From: Tenggerimyces flavus
GTDB taxonomy: Bacteria; Actinomycetota; Actinomycetes; Propionibacteriales; Actinopolymorphaceae
DNA length: 64,000 nucleotides
Assembly: GCF_016907715.1 (NCBI RefSeq)
Contig: NZ_JAFBCM010000001.1
Span: 3,968,001-4,032,000, forward strand
Reading direction: 5' to 3'
Below are positions 34,650 to 42,555 of this stretch, in pieces. Within the stretch, counting starts at the first letter, position 1. Every line of letters starts with the position of its first letter. The notes beneath the pieces are model-generated. The model saw nothing but the letters and a program-made list of their open reading frames with translations. It was not told the DNA's origin and made no database searches. Position numbers and translations under genes: made by a program.

Positions 34650-35603
34650 CTAGCTGCCTGTCGACTGGAAGGTCCGGCGGTACTGGGTGGGGGTCGTCGC
34701 GAGGTGGCGGGCGAAGTGTTGGCGGAGGGACAGCGCCGTGGTGAGGCCGCTGGCCTTCGCGACCTCGTCCACGGTCAGGTCCGTCGTCTCCAGCAGCTGA
34801 CGCGCCCGGTCCAGTCGCTGGTGGATGAGCCAGCGCAAGGGCGTGGTGCCCGTCTCTGAGCGGAAGCGGCGTAGCAGCGTCCGCGGGCTGACCATCGCGT
34901 GCTGGGCGATCTCCGCGAGCGAGACCTCCTCGCCGAGGCGGGTGCGCAGCCAGGTGAGGGTGGGTTCGAGCGACCCGTCGGCGGAGGTGCCCGCGTCGGC
35001 GTACGTCAGGTACTGCGCCTGGCCGCCGTCTCGATGCGGCGGCATCACGATCCGGCGCGCGACGTACGCGGCCTCGGCGGCGCCGTGGTCGCGGCGGACG
35101 AGGTGCAGGCACAGGTCGAGGCCGGCCGCCAACCCCGCCGCGGTGAGCACGTGGCCCTCGTCCACGAACAGCACCGCCGGGTCCACGCTGACCGAAGGAT
35201 GCAGCGCGGCGAGCCGCTCGCAGTGCGCCCAGTGCGTCGTCGCGCGCAAGCCGTCGAGCAGCCCCGCGGAAGCGAGAACGTACGCGCCGGTGCAGATCGA
35301 GGCGATCCGCGCACCCCGCGCCCGGGCGGCACGCAGGGCGGCGAGGACGGCGGGCGACGGTGTCTCCGCCAGGGAGGCCGGAACGATCACGGTGTCCGCC
35401 GACGCGACGGTGTCCAGCCCGTACGGCGCGACGACCTCGAAGACCGTGTCGAAGGAGGCCATCGCGGCGACGCGCCGGCGTTCGGCGCAGACCAGCACCT
35501 CATAAAGGGGACGGGCAGAGCGCGCCGAAGCGAAGACCTGGCAGGGGATCGCGAGCTCGAACGCGACCACCCCCGGCAGGGCGAGAACGGCGACCCGATG
35601 CAT
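34650..35603 (-). CDS. GlxA/FtrA-like AraC-family regulator
   Basis: A 317-aa regulator with an N-terminal DJ-1/PfpI-like domain and a C-terminal AraC DNA-binding domain. The nucleophile elbow of the DJ-1 domain is intact (SICTGAYVLASAGLLDG). The AraC part shows two helix-turn-helix units (SLAEIAQHAMVSPRTLLRRF and TVDEVAKASGLTTALSLRQH). It is divergent from a free-standing DJ-1 protein across 70 bases and is probably its regulator. The ligand is unknown. Confidence 0.9.
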   Translation of the reverse strand: MHRVAVLALPGVVAFELAIPCQVFASARSARPLYEVLVCAERRRVAAMASFDTVFEVVAPYGLDTVASADTVIVPASLAETPSPAVLAALRAARARGARIASICTGAYVLASAGLLDGLRATTHWAHCERLAALHPSVSVDPAVLFVDEGHVLTAAGLAAGLDLCLHLVRRDHGAAEAAYVARRIVMPPHRDGGQAQYLTYADAGTSADGSLEPTLTWLRTRLGEEVSLAEIAQHAMVSPRTLLRRFRSETGTTPLRWLIHQRLDRARQLLETTDLTVDEVAKASGLTTALSLRQHFARHLATTPTQYRRTFQSTGS

Positions 35604-35673
35604 GGCGAGAATCTATCGAAGTGTGTCAATAACGCCATTGGCCGCGACCGCCGGCGAAGGGGAGGGTGGCCGA

Positions 35674-36264
35674 ATGCGCGCACAGGTCTTGATGTACGAC
35701 GGCATCGCCGAGATGGACGCCCTCCTCCCGTTCGACATCCTCGCGAGAGCGAAGGCGATGGGCGTGGACGTCGAGCCCACCATGGTCACGGTCGACGGCC
35801 AGCAGGAGATTGCCGGCTGCTACGGCACGAGGTTCGGCGGACTCACGGCCTGGGATCCCGACAACGCCGACGCACTGATCGTCGCCGGCGGCTGGGACGT
35901 CGAGGTGATCGAGGCGAGCGAGCTGCCGGCGCAGGTCAAGGCGTTCAAGGAGCAAGCCGGCGACCGGCTGATCCTCGCCGGCGTCGACTCCGGCGCGCTG
36001 ATCTTCGGCGCGGCGGGCCTGCTCGAAGGCAGGCCAGCGACGACGTTCAAGCACGACTATGATTACCTCGCCAAGTGGACCGACGTCGTCGAGGCGCGGA
36101 TCGTCGACGACGGCGATATCGTCACCTCCGGCAGCGGCTGGCTCGCCGGCCTCGACCTCGCGCTCTACCTGTTGGCCGAGCGCTGGGACGCGAGGGAGGC
36201 CGCCGTGTGGATCGAGCAGCGCATCGGTCACGACCGCCGCGGCACCGTCTGGCGACGGACCTAA
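35674..36264 (+). CDS. DJ-1/PfpI-family protein lacking the catalytic Cys
   Basis: A 196-aa DJ-1 fold protein. The core starts MRAQVLMYDGIAEMDALLP and the elbow motif reads AGVDSGALIFGAAGLLEG, where the family's Cys (as in VCTGA) is Asp. Glutathione-independent glyoxalase or protease activity is therefore doubtful, and a binding or isonitrile-hydratase-like role is possible. ATG 35674 follows GGGGAGGG. It is divergent from the GlxA-like regulator, whose own DJ-1 domain keeps the Cys. A 130-bp family repeat begins 12 bases after its stop. Confidence 0.82.
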   Translation: MRAQVLMYDGIAEMDALLPFDILARAKAMGVDVEPTMVTVDGQQEIAGCYGTRFGGLTAWDPDNADALIVAGGWDVEVIEASELPAQVKAFKEQAGDRLILAGVDSGALIFGAAGLLEGRPATTFKHDYDYLAKWTDVVEARIVDDGDIVTSGSGWLAGLDLALYLLAERWDAREAAVWIEQRIGHDRRGTVWRRT

Positions 36265-36275
36265 GTAGGGGGTGT

Positions 36276-36397
36276 CATGGTCGCGCTCCGCGCGACGTGC
36301 CTAGCGCTTGAACGTGGCCCCTTCCCTCTGGCCGAAGGGCCACGTGGTCAGTCGGGTGCTGGTAGCACGGCCAGAGCGAAAGGACCACGGCGCTAGG
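36276..36397 (+). repeat. 130-bp palindromic repeat family, copy 1 (diverged)
   Basis: This copy shares CATGGTCGCGCT and the core arms GTGGCCCCTTCCCTCTGGCC (36314-36333) and GGCCAGAGCGAAAGGACCAC (36369-36388) with three other copies. Its outer stem is CCTAGCGC (36300-36307) with GCGCTAGG (36390-36397), a different sequence from the other copies but still paired. It lacks the flanking CTAG pair of copies 2-4. Confidence 0.8.
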
Positions 36398-36430
36398 CTT
36401 ACCCGTCGCCGGTACGAGGGGAGTAGCAAG

Positions 36431-36913
36431 GTGACGGATGAGCTGGACGCGCAGGCGCGGATCGACCAGTTGGCGTACGTGGCGAAGAACGACGCCAGCC
36501 AGGACCACCTGACCGCGCTCTGGTCGGCGACGTTCGAGCTCGAGCGCTGGTGGTTCGTGCAGCGCGGCGAGCCGGACAACCCGCACCCGTTCGTCGGCGT
36601 GTTCGACGACAAGCCGTTCCTACTCGGGTTCACCTCCGCCAAGCGGGCCAGGAACTTCGCGGTCTCCAACGGCTACGCGACCGCCGACGGCAGTGCGTTC
36701 GTGCTCGCGATGACGCCGGACGACGCCGTCGCCCAGTCTGCCGCGTGGGCGAACGAGGGCATCCACGCCCTGACGTTCGACCACGGCATCACGGGCTACT
36801 TCGCTCCGCTCGCCAACCTCGAGCCGATCCGCGCCCACGTCCGCGGCACCGCGCCGGAGTCGGAGGCGGAGGCGAACGGCGACCTGGCCCCCGACCCCGA
36901 CCCGGTCGTCTAG
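36431..36913 (+). CDS. Conserved hypothetical protein, possibly SseB-like (160 aa)
   Basis: A 160-aa soluble acidic protein. The GTG at 36431 follows GGGGAG by seven bases. The central part (FVGVFDDKPFLLGFTSAKRA, later VLAMTPDDAV and GYFAPLANLEPIRAHV) has the strand-helix rhythm of SseB/type III secretion-associated actinobacterial proteins; this is an impression, not an assignment. A TAGGCT box formed by the right edge of repeat copy 1 may serve as its promoter. The stop TAG at 36911 is part of the CTAG that opens repeat copy 2. Confidence 0.6.
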   Translation: MTDELDAQARIDQLAYVAKNDASQDHLTALWSATFELERWWFVQRGEPDNPHPFVGVFDDKPFLLGFTSAKRARNFAVSNGYATADGSAFVLAMTPDDAVAQSAAWANEGIHALTFDHGITGYFAPLANLEPIRAHVRGTAPESEAEANGDLAPDPDPVV

Positions 36914-37043
36914 TTGCATGGTCGCGCTGGCGCGCTCCGAGCCGGGTGCTGGAACGTGGCCCCTTCCCTCTGGCCGAGGGGCCACGTCGCCGGTGGGGTG
37001 CGGACCGTCCGGCCAGAGGGAAAGGACCACGGCACCCGGCTAG
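36910..37043 (+). repeat. 130-bp palindromic repeat family, copy 2
   Basis: CTAG at 36910-36913 and CTAG at 37040-37043 bound a 130-base period. The outer stem is GCCGGGTGC (36941-36949) with GCACCCGGC (37032-37040); the inner arms hold CCTTCCCTCTGGCC and GGCCAGAGGGAAAGG. The left CTAG supplies the stop of the upstream gene and the right CTAG supplies the stop of the convergent hemerythrin gene. Confidence 0.85.
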
Positions 37044-37489
37044 GCTGCCGCGTCCAGCGCGGGACCGAGCTCGGTCTCCTCATAGGAGAAGTGCGCCTCC
37101 AGCCGCGACGTCAACGTGGCGAGCTCGGCGGCCAGGTCGTCGGCGGACAGGTCCGAGACCAGTCGAGCGATCCGTTCGTTCAGCTCCAGCACGACCTGGT
37201 GCTCGGCCCGCAGCCGGTCGAGCATCGGCCCCAGCTCGGGCCGCTGAGGCTCGAGCTCGTCGAACGTGAGCTCCTCCCGGTCGTGATGCCCGTGCAGGTG
37301 CGAGCAGAACGTGAGGCAATGCCGCCGCAGCTGCTCGCCCAGCTCCGGCCGCGGGACCTCAACCCCCTCCGCATGTCCGGCGAGATAGTCGGAGACGCTC
37401 GAGTGAAGCGTCGCGAGCTCGGCCCGCAACCCGTCGTGGATCTGCTTGAGATGGTCGGTGATCGCCGTGCTCTGGTGGTATTCAGTCAT
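37040..37489 (-). CDS. Hemerythrin-like (HHE) protein
   Basis: A 149-aa four-helix-bundle protein that binds a di-iron centre. Likely ligands are His in QIHDGLRAEL, His and Glu in HLHGHHDREE, His in AEHQVVLEL and His and Glu in EAHFSYEETELG. Such proteins sense or store O2 or NO, or protect from oxidative stress. ATG 37489 was chosen by homology to the HHE start, dropping a 20-residue upstream reading. It is divergent from a MarR regulator, with a perfect 20-base dyad between them. The stop codon lies in repeat copy 2. Confidence 0.87.
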   Translation of the reverse strand: MTEYHQSTAITDHLKQIHDGLRAELATLHSSVSDYLAGHAEGVEVPRPELGEQLRRHCLTFCSHLHGHHDREELTFDELEPQRPELGPMLDRLRAEHQVVLELNERIARLVSDLSADDLAAELATLTSRLEAHFSYEETELGPALDAAA

Positions 37490-37506
37490 CGTCAACTCCG
37501 CGAGGT

Positions 37507-37526
37507 TAGCTTTGTCCGCAAAGCTA
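37507..37526. promoter_or_regulatory. MarR operator candidate
   Basis: TAGCTTTG (37507-37514) and CAAAGCTA (37519-37526) form a perfect dyad around TCCG in the 53-base gap between the hemerythrin and MarR genes. Spacing and symmetry fit a MarR dimer, acting on both genes. Confidence 0.65.
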
Positions 37527-37542
37527 TTTTGGAGACAAAGGT

Positions 37543-37989
37543 ATGTCAAGCGGTGTGAGTACCGACGACGCGATCCGGGCGATGCTGCTGCTCCTGCCGC
37601 GCATGATGGGCCGGCTCAAGCGGGTGTCCCAACCTCAGGCGCTGGACGACTTCGCGCTCGCGCCCCGGCATCGGTCGCTGCTGTCGTACCTGGTGTTCGA
37701 CGGCCCGCTCGGCGTGAACGAGCTGGCCCAGCGCCTCGAGGTGGCGCCCGCGACGGTGAGCCTGATGGTGAGCGACCTCAGCCGCCAGGGTGTGCTCGAG
37801 CGGCAGGAGGACCCGAACGACCGGCGCCGCGCGATCGTCTCGATCGCGCCAGCGCATCGGGAGGCGATCGAGGAGTGGCTCGCGGGGTTCGCGCACGCGT
37901 GGCGGGTGGCGTTCGACCCGCTCACGGCGGAGCAGCGTCAGCTGTTCGTGGACACCTTGCAGACCTACGCGCGCGAGATCGGCGACTGA
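37543..37989 (+). CDS. MarR-family transcriptional regulator
   Basis: A 148-aa winged-helix regulator. The recognition region LGVNELAQRLEVAPATVSLM and the wing EDPNDRRRAIVSI are typical of MarR. ATG 37543 has GGAG upstream. It is divergent from the hemerythrin gene, so the likely role is to repress that gene and itself until an oxidant or phenolic ligand binds (inference). No redox Cys is present in the body of the protein, so oxidation sensing is not obvious. Its 3' end overlaps nagA by 25 bases in convergent orientation. Confidence 0.88.
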   Translation: MSSGVSTDDAIRAMLLLLPRMMGRLKRVSQPQALDDFALAPRHRSLLSYLVFDGPLGVNELAQRLEVAPATVSLMVSDLSRQGVLERQEDPNDRRRAIVSIAPAHREAIEEWLAGFAHAWRVAFDPLTAEQRQLFVDTLQTYAREIGD

Positions 37990-39128
37990 CCACCGACGAG
38001 CACCTGCTCGACGGCCAGCGTCGGGTCGCCTGGCTGCCACCGGAACGTCACCAGGTCCGCGGGCGCGCCGACGCGCAGCACGCCCCGCCCGCCGCAGAAC
38101 CGCCCCGGCGACGAGGTCGCGAGCCGGACGGCCTGGCCGAGCGAGAACGGGCCGAGCCTCGCCACGTTCGCCACCCCGTCGGCGAGCGAACGAGCCGCGC
38201 CGGCGAGCATCCCCGTGGTGCCATGCTCCAGCCGGCCATCGGCCGTCAGCTCGACCGTCCCGCCGACCGGAGTCGAGTACGAGCCGGGTGGCGAACCTGC
38301 CAACGCGACAGCGTCCGACACGAGGAACGAGCGGTCCAGCGACTTCGCCCGCAGCATCGCGATCAACGTCTCGCGCGAGAGGTGATGTCCGTCCGCGATG
38401 AAGCCGGCGTTCAGTCGGTCGTCCGCCAGCTGAGCCCACAGGTAGTTCGGATGGCGGGGAAGTACGGTGTGCGAGCCGTTGCCCAGGTGCGTCGACAGGG
38501 TCGCCCCCGCGTCGCCCGCGGCGAGGATCTGCTCCGGCGTGGCGTGTGTGTGACCGATCGCCACGTGCACGCCACGCGAGGCCAGATCGGCAATGTAGGA
38601 AGACGATTCGGCGAAGTGCGGCGAGAGCGTGACCACGCCCACGAGATCGCCGCTCGTACGCTGCCACCGGACGAACTCCGCGACCGACGGTGCCCGGATA
38701 TGCTCCGAAGGATGGACGCCGCGCGGCCCGTCCTCACCGGACAGGTACGGACCCTCCACGTGCGCGTACGGAACGGCGTGCGCGACCAACGGGTCCGCCG
38801 CGCGCGCCGCGGCGATCGCCCGCAACGCCAGCACGATCTGTTCCTCTGACGCGGTGATCACCGTCGGAACGACCGTCGTCACACCGATGGAGAACAGCGC
38901 GTGCACCATCGCGACCACCGCGGCAGGGTCGGGCGCGCCGTTCACGTCGTGCCCGCAGAACCCGTTGACCTGCAAGTCGATCAGCCCCGGCGCCAGCCAC
39001 ACCTCCTCGGCCGCAGGCCCCGGGCCGATGGACGCGATCATCCCGTCGGTGACCAGGACGGCGACCGGGCGGCCCGTCGAAGGGTCGCGCCCGGTCAGCT
39101 CAGTCGAGCTCACTCGCGGAGTCCGCAT
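37965..39128 (-). CDS. nagA: N-acetylglucosamine-6-phosphate deacetylase
   Basis: A 387-aa amidohydrolase-fold enzyme that removes acetate from GlcNAc-6-P in amino-sugar and cell-wall recycling. Motifs are APGLIDLQVNGFCGHDV, HVEGPYLS (metal Glu), AIGHTHATPEQI (metal His), THLGNGSH and the catalytic Asp in FLVSDAVALAG. ATG 39128 is used and overlaps nagB by 29 bases; GTG 39113 is an alternative. Neither start has a clear ribosome-binding site, so translation is probably coupled to nagB. Confidence 0.92.
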   Translation of the reverse strand: MRTPRVSSTELTGRDPSTGRPVAVLVTDGMIASIGPGPAAEEVWLAPGLIDLQVNGFCGHDVNGAPDPAAVVAMVHALFSIGVTTVVPTVITASEEQIVLALRAIAAARAADPLVAHAVPYAHVEGPYLSGEDGPRGVHPSEHIRAPSVAEFVRWQRTSGDLVGVVTLSPHFAESSSYIADLASRGVHVAIGHTHATPEQILAAGDAGATLSTHLGNGSHTVLPRHPNYLWAQLADDRLNAGFIADGHHLSRETLIAMLRAKSLDRSFLVSDAVALAGSPPGSYSTPVGGTVELTADGRLEHGTTGMLAGAARSLADGVANVARLGPFSLGQAVRLATSSPGRFCGGRGVLRVGAPADLVTFRWQPGDPTLAVEQVLVGGQSPISRA

Positions 39129-39834
39129 CGAGATAGAGAGTGCAGTCGGCGTGCGTACGAAGGATGGTCGACGCGCAGTCCGTGGTGATCTCGTCGTGCA
39201 ACGTACGCCGCACCGCCGGGGCCTTCGCGACACCAGGCACCATGCAGAACAGCCGATCCGCGTCGAGCAGTCGCGGCACCGTCAGCGTGATCGCCTGCGA
39301 GGGCACCGCGTCGAACGTCGGGAAGTGACCCTCGTCAAGCTGCTGTTGACGCGACACCGAGTCGAGTGTGACGACCTTCACCGCAAGCGGATCCGCGAAG
39401 TCGACGTACGGCGGATCGTTGAACGCGATGTGCCCGTTCACGCCGATCCCCAAGCAGACAGCGTCAACGGGCGCCTCGGCGAGCAGGTCCGCGTACTCCT
39501 TCGACCGCGCGACCGGGTCGCCGTCGGTCCGCATCAGGTGAACAGATCCGACCGGCACGTGGTCGAAGATCACGCGCCGCAGCCAGTTGCCGAACCCCTG
39601 GGGCGCGTCCGCGGGCAGGCCGAGGTAGTCGTCCATGTGGAACGCGGTGATCCGCGACCAGTCGAGATCCGGCGCCTCGACGAGTGCCGACAGCGTCTCC
39701 TGCTGGCTCGGCGCGGCGGCGAAGACGACCCGGACGTTCGCCTTGCTGGCAAGGCGCTCCCGCAGGAACGCGGCGATGTCGGCGGCGGCCTCGCGGCCGA
39801 GGACCGCGCGGTCGGGGAAGCGGCGAACGTTCAC
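39100..39834 (-). CDS. nagB: Glucosamine-6-phosphate deaminase
   Basis: A 244-aa enzyme converting glucosamine-6-P to fructose-6-P and ammonia, downstream of NagA. Visible are FHMDDYLGLPADAPQGFGNW (catalytic Asp and substrate site), GIGVNGHIAFNDPP (general-base His) and VKVVTLD. The allosteric C-terminal tail of enterobacterial NagB is missing, as in other short forms. Its ATG overlaps the stop of an ECF sigma factor gene (ATGA), so the catabolic genes are translated with that regulator. Confidence 0.92.
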   Translation of the reverse strand: MNVRRFPDRAVLGREAAADIAAFLRERLASKANVRVVFAAAPSQQETLSALVEAPDLDWSRITAFHMDDYLGLPADAPQGFGNWLRRVIFDHVPVGSVHLMRTDGDPVARSKEYADLLAEAPVDAVCLGIGVNGHIAFNDPPYVDFADPLAVKVVTLDSVSRQQQLDEGHFPTFDAVPSQAITLTVPRLLDADRLFCMVPGVAKAPAVRRTLHDEITTDCASTILRTHADCTLYLDADSASELD

Positions 39835-40847
39835 TCGTCGAGCTCCATGGGTAGTCCGAAAACGGGGAACATGCTGGTGTCGATGAACGACGTCATCTCC
39901 ACGATGAGATCACCGTCGAAGCGGAGCAGACCGACGCCGAACGCGCGGAACACCGTGTCGCCGGGCGCGCGCCGGTAGCTCACGAACGCGGGCTGACGGT
40001 TGGCGAACGTCAGGTGCGAACGCCATTCGCCCATGTAGTGCGGCGAGTTCGGGTCGTAGCTGCCCGACGTGACGCCGACGACGTCGGCCTTGTTGTCGTA
40101 CCACATCGACAGCGGCGGCATCGTCGCGCGGACGTCGTCGGCGAGCAGCTCCGCCAGCGCGTTGATGTCGGAACGTTGGTGCGCATCCATGAACTTGCGC
40201 ACCGCCTCGCGCTGTCCGGCCGTGAGCTCGGACGTGACCGACCAGTCGGACCGCTGCGCGGGCAGCTGCTCCTTCAGCGTCGCCCGCGCACGTTGTAGGG
40301 CGCTGTTCGCCGACGGGACGGACAGCTCGAGCAGCGCCGCGGTGTCCTTCGCGGACCAGGCGAGCACGTCCCGCAGGATCAACGTCGCGCGCTGCTTCGG
40401 GGGCAGCAGCTGGAGTGCCGCGATGTACGCGATCTCGATCGTCTCCCGCGCGACCACCATCGCGTCCGGCGCGTCGCCAGGCGCAGCCAGGTCGAGCAGC
40501 TCGTCCGGGTAGGGCTGCAGCCAGGCGACGTCGGTGTTGAGCGGCAGGTCCGCCTCGGGACCGGAGGCCGGCATCAGCTGCGAGGGGAGCGCCCGGCGCT
40601 TCAGCCGGTCGAGCGCGTCGAGGCAGGCGTTCGTGGCGATCCGGTACAGCCACGTACGCAGCGACGCCCGCCCCTCGAAGTCCGCGCGACCCCGCCAGGC
40701 GCGCAGGAACGTCTCCTGGACGAGGTCCTCGGCCTCCTCGAACGACCCGAGCATCCGGTAGCAGTGCACCCGCAGCTCGTGTCGATGCGCGTCGACGAGT
40801 TGTTCGAACGTCGCCTCGTCGAGCCCGGTCAGTGTGCCTTCACCCAC
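39831..40847 (-). CDS. ECF sigma factor with C-terminal SnoaL/NTF2-like domain
   Basis: A 338-aa sigma factor. Region 2 (VHCYRMLGSFEEAEDLVQETF) and region 4 (AWSAKDTAALLELSVPSANSALQRA, in part) are followed by a SnoaL/NTF2-like domain of about 130 residues (KFMDAHQRSDINALAELLAD). Such fused domains replace an anti-sigma factor in SigG- and ECF41/56-type proteins. GTG 40847 follows TAGGTT by seven bases on the minus strand, so it is probably leaderless; a TTG three codons upstream is less likely. It is coupled to nagB, an unusual arrangement. Confidence 0.88.
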   Translation of the reverse strand: MGEGTLTGLDEATFEQLVDAHRHELRVHCYRMLGSFEEAEDLVQETFLRAWRGRADFEGRASLRTWLYRIATNACLDALDRLKRRALPSQLMPASGPEADLPLNTDVAWLQPYPDELLDLAAPGDAPDAMVVARETIEIAYIAALQLLPPKQRATLILRDVLAWSAKDTAALLELSVPSANSALQRARATLKEQLPAQRSDWSVTSELTAGQREAVRKFMDAHQRSDINALAELLADDVRATMPPLSMWYDNKADVVGVTSGSYDPNSPHYMGEWRSHLTFANRQPAFVSYRRAPGDTVFRAFGVGLLRFDGDLIVEMTSFIDTSMFPVFGLPMELDE

Positions 40848-40888
40848 GCGGGTCAACCTACCGACTCGCGCGAGCGAGCGGCGACGAC

Positions 40889-42499
40889 CTACCGGCCGAC
40901 CACCCGCTCGTGCGACGGCGCGCTCTCGTTCGAGAGGCGGTCCAGGCCGCTCACGGCGTAGGTGTAGAACTTGCCGGTTTCGGCCGTCGTGTCAACCCAC
41001 TCTTGCGTCGCCGACCCGTCCGACCGTACGTGCGCCAGCAGCCCGGAGGCGTCCTGGAAGTCGCACGACGACAGGTCCCGCTTGCCCTCGAACCGGTAGA
41101 TCGCGTACGACGTCGCCCGCTTGCTCGACTGCTGCGCGTCGATCCAGCGCAGCTCGACACCGTCCGCGGAACGGCGCGGCGCGATCAGCGCGGGCTGGCG
41201 CGGCGCCGCGCCACCGAGCTGCTCGGCCACCGGAGTGAACGCCGGCCGGCTGTAGTGGTCCGCCACCACGACGTCCATGCCGCCGAGCCGGTTCGCCCGG
41301 ACGTCCTTCGCCGAGAAGAAGATGTCGCCGACCACGGCCGGGTACGAGCGGTTCAGGAACAGGTGCTTCGACATCTCCGCCGGGTCACCCCAGCCGGGCA
41401 CCTGCGTCGTCGTTCCGGCCTTGTACGTCGCCTGCCCGATGATCAGCTGCACATCGGTCCCGGCGACCACGTCCGACCACCACGGCACGAGCTTCTGGTA
41501 GTCGGCGACCGTGAAGCCGATGTTCCAGTAGATCTGCGGGGTGATGTAGTCGAGCCAGCCCTCGCGCACCCACTTCTTGGTGTCCGCGCCGAGGTCGTCG
41601 TAGGTCTGCACGCCGCCCTGGGTGTCCGAGCCGGTCGGGTCCGTCGACTTGTTCCGCCAGATAGCGAAGGGGCTCACGCCGAACTTCACCCACGGCTTCG
41701 CCGCGTGGATCTTCTGGTCGAGCTCCTGCATGAGCAGGTCGATGTTGTTCCGCCGCCAGTCCAGCTTGGTGGCGAAGCCCGCGCCGTACTGCGCGTACGT
41801 CGCGTCGTCGGCGAACACCTGTCCGGCAACGGGATACGGGTAGAAGTAGTCGTCGAAGTGCACGCCGTCGATGTCGTACCGCTTGACCGCGTCCATGATC
41901 GCGTCCTCGACGAACGCGCGCACCGCCGGAATGCCCGGGTTGTAGTAGAGCTTCCCGCCGTACGGGAGGATCCACTCCGGGTGCACGCGGCCCGGGTGCG
42001 TCGGCACCAGCTGCGCTGGGTCGGTCTGCATGCTCACCCGGTACGGGTTGAACCAGGCGTGGAACTCCAGGTTGCGCTTGTGCGCCTCGGCGACGAAGAA
42101 CGCGAGCGGGTCGTAGCCCGGGTTCTGCCCCTGGGCGCCGGTGATCCACTGCGACCACGGCTCGTACGGCGACGGCCAGAACGCGTCCGCCGTCGGCCGC
42201 ACCTGGACGATCACCGCGTTGAACTTGCGCGCCACCGCCTCGTCCAGCCAGCGCGTGTACGCCGCCTTCTGGTCGGCGACCGGGAGCCCCGGCCTGGACG
42301 GCCAGTCGATGTTGACGACGGTCGCGATCCACATCGCCCGGAACTGCTCCTTGGGCACGTCCGGATCCGCCGCCGCGCAACTGCTGGTCATCTGTTCCGT
42401 TCTCACCGCTTGGGCGGGTGCGGCGAGAAGGGCCCCAGCCAGTCCGGCTGCCGCGAGCACGCACAGCGCCTTCGGCAGAAATCCACGCGGATTGGGCAT
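40889..42499 (-). CDS. Secreted GHL10-family glycoside hydrolase
   Basis: A 536-aa exported enzyme. The signal peptide ends AAPAQA; the TIM-barrel begins QFRAMWIATVVNIDWPSRPG and contains VIVQVRPTADAFWPS, FHAWFNPYRV, YDIDGVHFDDYFYPYP and WLDYITPQIYWN. These are motifs of the DUF187/GHL10 family, related to E. coli DigH, which cuts denuded peptidoglycan strands. A C-terminal fibronectin-type domain follows (about 430-536). ATG 42499 has GAAGGGA upstream. Placed beside nagA/nagB, it could feed cell-wall sugars into that pathway (inference). Confidence 0.88.
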   Translation of the reverse strand: MPNPRGFLPKALCVLAAAGLAGALLAAPAQAVRTEQMTSSCAAADPDVPKEQFRAMWIATVVNIDWPSRPGLPVADQKAAYTRWLDEAVARKFNAVIVQVRPTADAFWPSPYEPWSQWITGAQGQNPGYDPLAFFVAEAHKRNLEFHAWFNPYRVSMQTDPAQLVPTHPGRVHPEWILPYGGKLYYNPGIPAVRAFVEDAIMDAVKRYDIDGVHFDDYFYPYPVAGQVFADDATYAQYGAGFATKLDWRRNNIDLLMQELDQKIHAAKPWVKFGVSPFAIWRNKSTDPTGSDTQGGVQTYDDLGADTKKWVREGWLDYITPQIYWNIGFTVADYQKLVPWWSDVVAGTDVQLIIGQATYKAGTTTQVPGWGDPAEMSKHLFLNRSYPAVVGDIFFSAKDVRANRLGGMDVVVADHYSRPAFTPVAEQLGGAAPRQPALIAPRRSADGVELRWIDAQQSSKRATSYAIYRFEGKRDLSSCDFQDASGLLAHVRSDGSATQEWVDTTAETGKFYTYAVSGLDRLSNESAPSHERVVGR

Positions 42500-42555
42500 G
42501 GCTGGGTCCCTTCTCGTCAACGCTTGGCCGCCTCAGAGTAGTAGACGGAACATAT

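Noticed and set aside
36308-36430. Coding extension through repeat copy 1 (NVAPSLWPKGHV-like peptide, also readable in the other copies)
   Set aside because: The peptide only reflects the shared repeat DNA; the downstream gene has its own GTG and ribosome-binding site at 36431.
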